Shown here one piece after another: positions 28,811-38,300 of a stretch of 64,000 nucleotides of DNA. The DNA lies in contig JBBRQD010000007.1 in assembly GCA_038227045.1 (NCBI GenBank), positions 35,544 through 99,543 of the forward strand. Direction: 5' to 3'. The position numbers were made by a program, and so were the translations under genes. Each line of letters starts with the position of its first letter. Position 1 is the first letter of the stretch. This DNA comes from JANXLS01 sp038227045. Its GTDB lineage: Bacteria; Planctomycetota; SZUA-567; H5-PLA8. The notes below the pieces were generated by a model that was given only the letters and a program-made list of their open reading frames with translations, did no database searches and had not been told where the DNA came from.

Positions 28811-30192
28811 TGGCAAAATCGGTTCTCGGCATCGCCTTCGGGCCGGGCCTGATTCAAGTCGCGGAACTCGCCTACGATGCGAAATCCGCGAAGCTGCTCA
28901 GGGCCGCGGAATATGCGCTCGCCGACGGCGACTCGTTCGACAAGCCCGCTTTGTTGGGAAAAAAGTTCGCTGCGTTTTTGAAACAAAATAAATTCAGCGC
29001 AAAACAGGCGGTCGCCGGACTGCCCACGCAATGGCTGATGTTGAAGGAAAAAACCGCGCCCGCAATGAACGCTGAAAATCTCGCCGGGATGCTGCGCTTG
29101 CAGGCCGAACGCGATTTCTCGCTCGAGCCCACCGATCTGGTGCTGGACTACGTCGCCGGCGACGCCACTGAAGCGGATGGTCAAGGCGCGCGGCCTTTGT
29201 TGCTCGCCGCAGCACTGAGCGAGCGCATCGAACACATCGCAACGATTTTGAAAACCGCCGGACTCTCCGCGCGCACGCTCACCTCCTCCGCGCTGGCGCT
29301 CGCGTCGGCTTCGGAAGCCGGGACGCTCTTGAGCATCGGACCCTTTGGCGCGGAATTGCTCGTGCTCGCACGCGGCAATCTGGTCGCGCCATGCGTTCTG
29401 GCATCGTCGATTTCCGAAGACGGCGCGTGGATTGTGCCGGCCGCGGCCGAAGGCCGGCGCGCGCTGGCCATGCGTGCCGCCGATTCCGCCGCGCCAGTCG
29501 GACTGTGGAACGGCGCGCATATCGGCGCCGGCGCAATCGCCGATCTCGCGCGCGGCCTCGACGCCCCGATTCGCGCGCTGTCTCAATTCGCCGGAGTGGA
29601 TGCGTCAGGCATTCCCAACGCACAGCGCTTCAGCCACGCCGCCGCGCTCGCCCGCCTCGGCAAATCGCCCGATGCCGCCGCGCTGAATTTTTTCGATTCG
29701 AAACTGGTCGAAAAGCCGCGGAGTGCTTTCGCACGGGTCAAGGGCTGGATGACGCTGACCGCCCTGCTCGCCGTGATCTGCGCCGGGTGGCTCGCGGTCA
29801 GTTGGTATCAGGATTCCGCGGAACTGGCGGCGCTCAAGCAGCAGAGCGACGCGCGCAAAGCCGACACCGAATCCGCCAAAACATTCGTCTCGCGCTACGC
29901 ATCCACGCAGGGCTGGTACGACAAGCGCCCGAACCTTCTGGACTGCCTCAAAGAACTGGCCGACGTGATTCCAGCCGATGGCGGCGCCTGGATGACGAAG
30001 CTCTCAGTCAAGGAAGATTTTCGCTGCGAGTTATCGGCGAAGGCGGTCAACGACAAACGCTATTTCGAAGTCCTGGACCGCATCGACAAGAACGAAGCGT
30101 TCCGCGACGTCAAGCTCATGTACATGAACAAGCAGGACAAAAAAAACACGGACGTCTCGTTTGCGATTAGTTTCATTTATTGGAAGCAGTAG
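28810..30192 (+). CDS. gspL: GspL-type assembly protein (PilM-PilN-like fusion)
   Basis: 460 residues. The N-terminal 300 residues are an actin-like fold as in PilM/GspL (SVLGIAFGPGLIQVAEL, then VAGLPTQWLMLKEK). A membrane helix WMTLTALLAVICAGWLAVSW lies near 314-333. The C-terminal part (coiled coil then a ferredoxin-like domain with LLDCLKELADVIPADGGAW) resembles PilN or periplasmic GspL. It bridges GspE to GspM across the inner membrane. The next gene is 4 bp downstream. Confidence 0.82.
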   Translation: MAKSVLGIAFGPGLIQVAELAYDAKSAKLLRAAEYALADGDSFDKPALLGKKFAAFLKQNKFSAKQAVAGLPTQWLMLKEKTAPAMNAENLAGMLRLQAERDFSLEPTDLVLDYVAGDATEADGQGARPLLLAAALSERIEHIATILKTAGLSARTLTSSALALASASEAGTLLSIGPFGAELLVLARGNLVAPCVLASSISEDGAWIVPAAAEGRRALAMRAADSAAPVGLWNGAHIGAGAIADLARGLDAPIRALSQFAGVDASGIPNAQRFSHAAALARLGKSPDAAALNFFDSKLVEKPRSAFARVKGWMTLTALLAVICAGWLAVSWYQDSAELAALKQQSDARKADTESAKTFVSRYASTQGWYDKRPNLLDCLKELADVIPADGGAWMTKLSVKEDFRCELSAKAVNDKRYFEVLDRIDKNEAFRDVKLMYMNKQDKKNTDVSFAISFIYWKQ

Positions 30193-30196
30193 AATC

Positions 30197-30772
30197 ATGG
30201 CTCTTAGCAAACGCGAATCTATTCTGGCCTGGAGCGTGGGGTCGGTGGCACTGCTGCTGGCCGTCGATCTGCTCATCGTCGAGCCGTATTTCGCCCAGCG
30301 CGCGAAGCTCGCCGAACTGCGCGCAAAGGACGAGAGCGAAATCGACGCGGCGAGGCGGTTGCGCCGCCAGGAATCGGCGCTGAAAGCGAAGTGGGCCGAG
30401 CGCCGCAGCCAGGGGTTGGCCGGCGACCCGTCCGATGCGGAGCGCCAGGTGCTGGGCGCGTTGAAAGATTGGGCCGGCGAAACGGGCGTGGTGATCGCGT
30501 CGGTGAAGCCGGATTACGTCGAATCGAAGAAAGAACTGCGCGAAATTTTAGTGCAGGCGTCGGCGTCCGGAAGCAACGAAGCGATGATAAAGTTTCTATT
30601 CAAGCTGCAGACCGCAAAATTTCCGGCCCGCATCACGGAGATGCAACTTGGCTCGCGCGCCGACAGCGAAGACCTGACGCTGCAGCTCCGCATCTCGACG
30701 CTGTATTTGACGCCGGAAAAAAAGGATAACGGCGCGAAAAAAGATTCCGGGAAGAAAGTCGCAAAAGAGTAG
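30197..30772 (+). CDS. gspM: GspM-like (PilO-like) inner-membrane protein
   Basis: 191 residues from the ATG at 30197. Helix SVGSVALLLAVDLLIVEPYF is followed by a long charged coiled coil (residues 36-75) and a small beta-alpha domain (VVIASVKPDYVESKKELREI). This order matches GspM and PilO. A Lys-rich tail ends the protein. Identity rests on architecture and position directly after gspL. Confidence 0.75.
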   Translation: MALSKRESILAWSVGSVALLLAVDLLIVEPYFAQRAKLAELRAKDESEIDAARRLRRQESALKAKWAERRSQGLAGDPSDAERQVLGALKDWAGETGVVIASVKPDYVESKKELREILVQASASGSNEAMIKFLFKLQTAKFPARITEMQLGSRADSEDLTLQLRISTLYLTPEKKDNGAKKDSGKKVAKE

Positions 30773-30780
30773 CACAGTGT

Positions 30781-30870
30781 AGGAGTTAGGCGTTAGGGAC
30801 TAGGGGTTAGGGGCTAGGGGAAAAAATGCAGTGTAGTTCCCTAATCCCTAACCCCTAAATCCTAGCCCCT
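30781..30870. repeat. foldback repeat, second copy of the TTAGGG word family
   Basis: Left arm 30781-30820 (GTTAGGGACTAGGGG type) and right arm 30839-30870 (CCCTAATCCCTAACCCC type). It separates gspM from gspC and is the same family as 24690-24803. The two copies sit at two spacers of one operon. Confidence 0.88.
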
Positions 30871-30891
30871 AAAAATGAGGAACCCAACGAC

Positions 30892-31539
30892 GTGGCGCAT
30901 CGGACGTGCTGGACAACTCGATCTCTCGCCGCCGCGGCTCTTCTAACCGCCGCGACCTGCGCGCACGCGGCCATGGCGGGCGAACGGGAAAAGCCTGTCG
31001 AAAAAGATTCCCCCGGCACGCCCACGCTGTCACTGTCGGACTATAAAGAGTTGCTCAACCGCAATCTGTTTTCGCGCGACCAGCGCAAACGCAAGTCGGA
31101 TTCCACGCGCGAAGCGGAGCCCGATCGCGACACCGCTAACGAACGCGAAGCGCAGCGCGAAATCGAACATGCAAAAGAAACCGGCGGCCATGCTGAAGCG
31201 GACATTGTCTTGATGGGCATCGTCGACAAGGACGGCGTGACGCTGGCATTTTTAGAGGACCGGCGCGCGGGAAAGACGCTCACCGTCAAGTCCGGCGACA
31301 CACTGGCCGGAGGCAAGGTCGGCAAGATCACATTGAACGCGCTGGAATTTGTCGTGGGCGAGAAGACGGCAAGCATCGCGTTCGGAAGCAATTTGCAAGG
31401 GGGCGTTTCCATTGCCAAGCCGCTCGATACGTCGAGCGCCGGAAACGCGGCCAAAGGGGGGGCGGTTGCGCCAGTGGATCCGACCGAGTCGATCCTCGAA
31501 AAAATGAAGCGCAAACGACAGGCTGAGGGGAACAAATAG
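30892..31539 (+). CDS. gspC: GspC-like periplasmic T2SS protein
   Basis: 215 residues from a GTG start. A signal or anchor segment (SLAAAALLTAATCAHAAMA) is followed by YKELLNRNLFSRDQR, the RNxF-like opening of the GspC homology region, a charged linker, and a small beta domain (ADIVLMGIVDKDGVTLAFLE then GDTLAGGKVGKITLNALEFV) like the HR domain that contacts secretin GspD. No PDZ domain. It ends directly before gspD. The anchor is short, so it may be cleaved and soluble. Confidence 0.72.
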   Translation: MAHRTCWTTRSLAAAALLTAATCAHAAMAGEREKPVEKDSPGTPTLSLSDYKELLNRNLFSRDQRKRKSDSTREAEPDRDTANEREAQREIEHAKETGGHAEADIVLMGIVDKDGVTLAFLEDRRAGKTLTVKSGDTLAGGKVGKITLNALEFVVGEKTASIAFGSNLQGGVSIAKPLDTSSAGNAAKGGAVAPVDPTESILEKMKRKRQAEGNK

Positions 31540-33717
31540 ATGAAGACGGTATCGGTCGTAACGCTGGCTGTTCTGGCGTGCTGGGGCAGCGCCACGTTCG
31601 CCGTCGAGGACGACAAGAAGCCGGTGGTCGCCGTAAAAATGGAATTCAAAGACGCCGCGCTCGACACGGTCCTCGAGCAGCTCTCCGACTCCGCCGGCCT
31701 GACGATCGTCAAAGACGCCGTCATCGACGGACGCATCACCATCATCAGCAAACAGTCGATGAACGTCGATGAAGCCATCACACTGCTCAACACCGTTCTA
31801 AAAGAGAAGGGCTTCGTCGGAATCCGCACCGGAAAAATCCTGAAAATCGTCAAGCTCGATGAAGCCAAAAAGCGCAACATCCCCGTGCACACCGGCGGCG
31901 ATCCAACCAAAGTCGAGGCAAACGACGAAGTCATCACGCAAGTCATTCCAATCAAATACGTCGACGCCGTGCAGCTCAAAAAAGACTTCGCGCCGCTGAT
32001 TCCGAGCTACGCCGACTTGTCCGCGAACGCCACCAGCAACACCCTGATCGTGACCGACACCGGCGCGAACATCAAGCGTCTGCTGCAAATCATCGCATCG
32101 CTCGACACGCAGACCAGCACCGTCGCGGACGTCAAAGTCTTTCAATTGAAATACGCCAACGCGGCCAGCGCGGCAAAGCTGATCAACGAGATCTTCAAAA
32201 GCGACACGAACCCGCAACAGAACAACCAGGCGAATTTATTCCAGCGCATCCGGCAACAGCAAATGGGCCTTCCCGACGGCGGCCAGGACAAAGAGCAGGG
32301 CCACAAGCCGCCGAAAGTTACCGCATCCTCCGACGAGCGCACCAACGCGGTGGTCGTCAGCGCCGCGCCAGACACGCTGAAAGTCATCGAAGGCATCGTC
32401 AAGGATCTCGACGCGAATCCCGCGTCCGAGCAGGCGGTGTTCATCTACCGTTTGAAAAACGCGCAATCGCGCAATCTCGAAAGCGTCTTGAATTCGCTCT
32501 TCGGATCGGGCGGCAGTTCGGGTTCGCGCAGTTCCGCGCCGCAGCGTGCGAACGCCGGAAACGGAACCAACGTGGCGCGCACCAACTCCGGATTCAGTTC
32601 CGGCGCAAACGCCAGTTCCGGTGCGAATCTGGGCGGCAACAACAACGCCAACCGCGCGGCGCAAGGTTTCAACCAGGGTGCGTCAGGCGGCACCTCCGCG
32701 GGGGGCACAAGCAGCGTCACCGGCGATTTGACGGGCCAAGTCTTTATCGTCGCGGACAACGATTCGAATTCATTGATGGTGCTGACGCCGTCGAAGAATT
32801 TCGACCGCGTCAAGTCGGTCATCGCGGATCTCGACAAGCCCGTTCGGCAGGTCATCATCAAAGTGCTGATCGCCGAAGTCACGCACGACAAGACCAGTGA
32901 CGTCGGAACGGATTCGTCGGTGCTGACCAACGGCGCGCTCAAAAACGTCCTGACCAATTTCGGAGTCGCCAGCCAGACCACGGGGGCGATCGCCAAAGTG
33001 CTGACCGGCGATGTAACCATCGCACTGCGCGCGCTGGAGACCGAAGGAAAGCTCGAAGTCCTCTCGCGCCCGTCGATTGTGGCCAGCGACAATCAGACCT
33101 CGAACATTACCGTCGGTCAGGAAGTGCCGTTCATCGTCAGCAGCCGCACGACGGACACGGGGCAGACGGTGAACACGATTCAATACCAGGACATCGGCAT
33201 CATCCTCAACGTCACCGCGCACATCAACGAAGACGGGCTGGTGATCATGGATGTCGCGCCGGAAGTGTCGAGCCTGACGGGTACAACCGTGCCGATCTCG
33301 GAGACCGTCAACGCGCCGGTCTTCGCCAAGCGCTCCGCGCAAACGCGCGTCGGTGTGCAAGACGGCCAGACGGTAGTCATCGGCGGACTGATGGAAGACA
33401 AGAAGACCGAAAACAATCAGGGCATCCCGGTGCTGCGAAAAATTCCGGGGCTGGGGTTGCTCTTCGGCCGGAAGCAAAAGGACAAGTCGAAGACCGAACT
33501 GCTGATCTTCCTGACGCCGCACGTCGCCCACGAACCCTGCGCGCTCGAACCCATGTCCCAGGCCGACGCCGAGCATCTGAAGCTCATCCCAAAAGCGATC
33601 AAATCCGGCACGTACGAGGAACACCGCGAAGGTCTCGAACGCGGCGCCCCGCAGATCATTTCGCCGGTTCTTCCCAACGGGGAACCCGTCGAAATTAAGC
33701 AGCCAGAAAAGAAATAA
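31540..33717 (+). CDS. gspD: type II secretion secretin GspD
   Basis: 725 residues. Signal peptide 1-21 (ends ATFAVED). N0 domain (VVAVKMEFKDAALDTVLEQL), then N1-N3 repeats (VIPIKYVDAVQLKKDF, VFQLKYANAASAAKLI, VFIYRLKNAQSRNLESVL). A Gly/Ser/Asn-rich loop (about 325-400) lies inside the last N domain. The secretin core follows: LSRPSIVASDNQTSNITVGQ, then VPFIVSS, and GLMEDKKTENNQGIPVLRKI. It forms the outer-membrane gate. It ends in a short Pro/Glu tail without a clear S-domain, so a pilotin partner is uncertain. It begins directly at the gspC stop. Confidence 0.95.
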   Translation: MKTVSVVTLAVLACWGSATFAVEDDKKPVVAVKMEFKDAALDTVLEQLSDSAGLTIVKDAVIDGRITIISKQSMNVDEAITLLNTVLKEKGFVGIRTGKILKIVKLDEAKKRNIPVHTGGDPTKVEANDEVITQVIPIKYVDAVQLKKDFAPLIPSYADLSANATSNTLIVTDTGANIKRLLQIIASLDTQTSTVADVKVFQLKYANAASAAKLINEIFKSDTNPQQNNQANLFQRIRQQQMGLPDGGQDKEQGHKPPKVTASSDERTNAVVVSAAPDTLKVIEGIVKDLDANPASEQAVFIYRLKNAQSRNLESVLNSLFGSGGSSGSRSSAPQRANAGNGTNVARTNSGFSSGANASSGANLGGNNNANRAAQGFNQGASGGTSAGGTSSVTGDLTGQVFIVADNDSNSLMVLTPSKNFDRVKSVIADLDKPVRQVIIKVLIAEVTHDKTSDVGTDSSVLTNGALKNVLTNFGVASQTTGAIAKVLTGDVTIALRALETEGKLEVLSRPSIVASDNQTSNITVGQEVPFIVSSRTTDTGQTVNTIQYQDIGIILNVTAHINEDGLVIMDVAPEVSSLTGTTVPISETVNAPVFAKRSAQTRVGVQDGQTVVIGGLMEDKKTENNQGIPVLRKIPGLGLLFGRKQKDKSKTELLIFLTPHVAHEPCALEPMSQADAEHLKLIPKAIKSGTYEEHREGLERGAPQIISPVLPNGEPVEIKQPEKK

Positions 33718-33763
33718 CTTAATGATGCCCGCGCGGCACAGGCCCGATTTCGTGCACGTCCCG

Positions 33764-34351
33764 TTATACACCAGATCTAAAATCTTTGGCTTCCACAAAT
33801 TTGAAACCTTTTGCTTTTATTTTATTCAATGCCTCGACGACACGACGGGTTACAAGTATTGCTAGTCCAAATTTCTTAAGCATGAAAAAATCATCGCCAT
33901 TCCAATGGGATGTATCGAAATATATTTGGCGAAACCCCCACGGCGTACGGGTTCCGCCAGACCAAGTTTTCCAATCTGCGGCCGACTTTTCCCAATCCAA
34001 TTCGCCGGCATAGTCATTGATTGCCAACCTGAAGAAATTGCCCTTAACTTCGGCGCCCGTTTTATCAAAAAGCTTGACCGGACTATCGCTCCAACCTTTA
34101 AATTGACATTTAGAAAAAAGATCACGTACTCTTTCGGAGACCATCAAGACGCCTTGATCATTGTCTATACAATCCAAAGTTCTTCCACCACGCCACATGT
34201 CGAAACTATAAACTGTAGCATCCGCCTGTGTCTGGGCGCACCTCGGAATTGCCATAGGGCCAACGGGTACCCCTCGAAGTTTAAAGTGGGGATACCTAGG
34301 GCCAACCGCAACAGTCACGTCAAACACATCCGTCAGTGAGAGAACTTCCAT
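33764..34351 (-). CDS. hypothetical protein resembling DUF1629/Imm11-type immunity proteins
   Basis: 195 residues, soluble, no signal. A central stretch (GVLMVSERVRDLFSKCQFKG) followed by a short beta/aromatic part (FRLAINDY) recalls the DUF1629 (Imm11-like) fold, in which a conserved Ser-Glu helix lies mid-protein. The similarity is by eye only. Base composition is low in GC compared with both neighbours and no toxin gene is adjacent. It may be an orphan immunity gene or a foreign ORF. It is convergent with gspD, 46 bp apart. Confidence 0.5.
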   Translation of the reverse strand: MEVLSLTDVFDVTVAVGPRYPHFKLRGVPVGPMAIPRCAQTQADATVYSFDMWRGGRTLDCIDNDQGVLMVSERVRDLFSKCQFKGWSDSPVKLFDKTGAEVKGNFFRLAINDYAGELDWEKSAADWKTWSGGTRTPWGFRQIYFDTSHWNGDDFFMLKKFGLAILVTRRVVEALNKIKAKGFKFVEAKDFRSGV

Positions 34352-34387
34352 TATGAAACCTCTATGGAACTTACCGCATGTCTGCCG

Positions 34388-35167
34388 TTACTGCGCCGTC
34401 CACCCGCCATCGACGTACAGCCCGGAGCCCGTGACGAATGAGCTGGCGTCGGATGCAAGGAACACTGCCGCGCCGGTAATTTCGTGTAGTTCGCCCCAGC
34501 GGCCGATGGGAATTTTCGCGATGAACGCTTTGTACACTTCGGGATCTTTCAGCAGCGTCGTGTTCATTTCGGTCGCGAAAGGCCCCGGACAAATGGCGTT
34601 CGCGGTGACGCCTTTCGTGGCCCATTCAAGCGCCATGACACGCGTGAGATTCACCACGCCGGCCTTCGACGCCGCATACGGCCCACGGCCCGGAATGGCG
34701 ATGATCGACAGAATCGAACCCATATTGATAATGCGCCCCCAGCCGCGCTTCGCCATGCCCGGCCCAAACGCTTTCGCGCACAAAAACGGCCCCTTTAAAT
34801 TAATCGCAATCACCGAATCCCAGTCGCTCTCGCTCATCTCGCCGATCCCGCCGCGAACATTGATGCCCGCGTTGTTGAACAGAATATCGACAGGCCCGAA
34901 GCCCCGTTCAATTTCACCGGCCATGCGCACGGCATCCGCGGCAATCGACACATCTGCAGCCGTCGCGAACGTTTTGCGCCCGGTGGCCTGAGCGATTTCG
35001 GTTGCAGCGGCTTGAGCTTCCTCAAGATGCCGGCTGCTGACGGCGACATCCGCGCCGGCCTGAGCGAGCGCGGTGGCCATGACTTTGCCCAAACCTTTCG
35101 ATCCGCCCGTCACCAGCGCGCGGCGGCCGTCGAGCTTGAAAAGGTCGAGCACATTTTTTTGCGGCAT
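34388..35167 (-). CDS. SDR-family oxidoreductase
   Basis: 259 residues from the ATG at 35167, which has AAAGGAGA just upstream. The cofactor motif TGGSKGLG lies at 20-27, NNAG at 98-101, and the catalytic set is Ser151 (NMGSILS), Tyr164 and Lys168 (YAASK). Acidic/basic positions after strand 2 (SSRHLEE) favour NADPH. Similar to gluconate 5-dehydrogenase and 3-oxoacyl-ACP reductase relatives; the substrate is not known. The frame stays open to 35305 but those codons lack a ribosome site. Confidence 0.88.
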   Translation of the reverse strand: MPQKNVLDLFKLDGRRALVTGGSKGLGKVMATALAQAGADVAVSSRHLEEAQAAATEIAQATGRKTFATAADVSIAADAVRMAGEIERGFGPVDILFNNAGINVRGGIGEMSESDWDSVIAINLKGPFLCAKAFGPGMAKRGWGRIINMGSILSIIAIPGRGPYAASKAGVVNLTRVMALEWATKGVTANAICPGPFATEMNTTLLKDPEVYKAFIAKIPIGRWGELHEITGAAVFLASDASSFVTGSGLYVDGGWTAQ

Positions 35168-35351
35168 GAGAGTTCTCCTTTGATATTGAACGGTTCGCAC
35201 ATCGTAATCAATTGAAGGAATAAAAACCACGTCCAGTACCAAGCCGCGCGCCAAAAAGTGATCTGCGTATTCCAGTGACGCACCGCCGTCACACGGGTAT
35301 AACATCTAGATCGTTTCGTGCTGCTCTCTCCGGTCCCGTCGAGCCTGCCAT

Positions 35352-38300
35352 ATGCGATGCGCCAGGCATTCAATTTCTATGCGGTTTTGCGCGCTGATCG
35401 CGTCCGTGCTCGCGCACATTCTGGCCCCCGCATTCGCCGCTGACATTCCGGACGCACGCTCCGGCGGCGCGTCCATTGAATGGCCCGCCAACGGCGCGCT
35501 CTCTTTCCACGATGGCGACACGCTTGAATTCACGTTGCGCTTGCCCCCTCTACTAATAGAGAACGCGCCGGAAGACGCGCTGCCGTCCGTGAGTATCATT
35601 CTGCTTGAAGCGGGAGCGAAAGAACCTGCCGCGGACGCCCCGCAAACGGGCCGTGTGCTGGCGTTGCGCTCCTCGCGGCCAGGCGAATGGATCGTGCAGG
35701 TGCGCGGCTTCGCGCCGCCGAAGGAAAACGTTCCGCTCGAATTATTGGCGCGCTGGAGTTTTGCCAAAGCCGGCGGTGCGAAAGCGTCCGGCGAATTGCG
35801 CTATCCGGGGCGCGTCGCGTTCGGTTCGAAGCCGATCGACATCGTGCTATTGATGGACGGATCGTGGTCGATGAACGAAAGCGATCCGAAGCGGCAGCGC
35901 GTCGCGGCGGTGCGCGACTTCATCGCAACCGCGCGCAATTCGGCGGCAATCGGCCGCATCGCCATCGTTCAATTCGACAGCAAATCAGTCACGCTGATTC
36001 CGCTCACGCCCGTCGCCGGAAATTTTGAAAACGCGATCAACGCCATCAGCGCGGTGGGCTTGACGGACATTGAAGGCGGCATCCGCCATTCATTGAATGC
36101 GATCGAACCCGACCGCCGCAACGGTGCGGCCATCGTGCTCTTCACCGATGGCAACCAGGAACCCGGCGAGTACCTCAACGCGCATCTCGAAGCGCAAAAA
36201 GCCGGTGTCGCCATTCACACCATGACGCTCGGCCGCGACGCCGACCGCAAATTATTAAAACGCATCGCCGAAGAAACAGGCGGAAGCTATGCCGACGCGG
36301 AAAAAGACAACGACATCTCCGCAGCCTACGCGGCGATCGTCAGCCGCATCACACGGCTCCGAACGATTTCCACATCAGAGCTGAACGACGCAATTAAATC
36401 GGTGCGCGTGCCGGTCGATCCGACGTGCAGCGCGCTGTATCTCGCGACGGTCTCCGAGAAACCGGGCGTCTTGAAACTGCAGCTTCCCGACGGAAAGAAC
36501 TGGGCGAGCGGCGAAGCTTCGAACCCCCAGAATTTCACCGAAAAACCCGCGCATGGAGAATGGTCCGCGCAGTGGGAACGAAAGGAACAGGCCGGCGGGA
36601 CGCCGGCGGTACATTTCGCCGCGTCCGCGCGCACGCCCCTTTATCCGCTCTTTTTCCGCGCCAGCCCACTCCCCGCCGCGCCTGTCGAATTTGACGCGAA
36701 CGACCCGCGCCTGGCGGTTTCGCTTTATGATGGCGCCGCACCCGTGGCGGACGCGCGCATCGAAGCACACTTCGAATACGTCATCACCGTCAACGACGAA
36801 TACAAAACGGAACGCGCCACGATTGCATTGCTCAATGACGGCAAACACGGCGACGGCGTTTATGCAGCCGATATTGAGAGCCTCGATTTTCTGTCGAAGA
36901 ACATGGAATTCAACAAAGGAACGCTCGACATCGTCGTGTCCGGCACGCGTCAAGGTCAGCCCTTCCGGCGCGAATTGAAATCGCCGTTTTTGCTGAAACG
37001 CACCGCGCCGCCGGCGCTGCTCGTCAATGGAGTGTACGATCTCGGCGAAAAGTTCGCGGGCGACACAGCGGCAGGCGAAGTTAATTTGCGCGTGCGCGGC
37101 AGCGGCGGCGCGTTCAAGACGGCGCTTGAAAACACGCCTGACAAGCTGGCTGCAAATGTTCGCCTGGTCGAGCCGCCCGCCGTTTTGAAAGCAAAAGAAA
37201 AACGCACGCAGCGGCTGGAAATCCAACTGCCCGATCTGCTTCCGCCCGGCGAGTATGGCGGCATCGCTCGCTTCGAACTGGCGGGCGTCGAGAGCGTCAA
37301 AATACCGTGGCGTGTAAAAGTGCTGCCCGTCGACTTCAAAGCGGAGCCGGCTCGGCTCGACTTGGGCGACGTGTTTCCAGGAGCAACGATCAAAGCAAAA
37401 TTGAAACTTGCGACAAACGGCGGAACGATCTCGCTCAAATCCGTTGCGTCCCCACTCCTGAAGAACCAGCCATTCGTTGCGTTCATACTCGACAAAACAG
37501 GACGCGAAATTGAATTGGAATTCAGCATCCCCGAAACAGCCGCCGCAGGCGATCTGAGACACGAATTGACTTTTACCGATGCCGCAAATCGCGAGCGCGG
37601 ACGCGTTCCCGTTTCGCTGCGCGTGACGCCCGTGAAATTGAGCGTCGATGCAAAATTGGATTTCGGCACAGTCGAATCCGGCGACGCGCTCAAGCGCGAC
37701 ATCGTCTTGAAATGGGACAGTGCCGCGCCCGTTCCCATCGTGCCGCGCATCGCGCTGGCTCCATCGGTTTTCAAGCCTGAACTCGCGCCTCTCGCCGTGC
37801 GCGACGGCGGATGGATGACCTCGTTCGCGCTGACAATTCCGGCCGACGCGCCATCCGGCGATGCGGCCGGCTCCATAAATATTGAGGCGGGTCCATTTAA
37901 ATCTGAAGTGCGCTGGTCGGCGAAGATCATCAAGCCGGGCGTCACAAGCGATTTGATCGCACTCGATTTTGGGCGTGTTTATCCCAGTCGTCACGCGGAG
38001 CGCAAGATCGTGCTTCGCGCGGATTCGGCGCGACCGGTCGAAGTCGAACTCTCCGTCGCGAAACCATTCGCCAAGCCGCGCGTGGCGGGCGTCACATTGC
38101 CCGAATCCGCACTGACATTCCCATCTAAAATCATCATCGCGCCCGGCGGCACGGCCACGATTCCGTTTATTCTCACGATTCCCGACGACGCGCAAGACGG
38201 GCGTTACGAAACGGTGCTGCGCGTCGCTTCGCGCGTCGGACAAATCGAAATTCCATTGAGCGTGAAGGCCGTCAATGTCGTGGATGCGGCGGCGTTCCAC

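Noticed and set aside
36591..36607. GC-rich palindrome in the giant gene as a third copy of the coding insert
   Set aside because: It has 7-bp arms of a generic GGTPA-type motif and does not share the CGAGACGC core, so it is not counted in that family.
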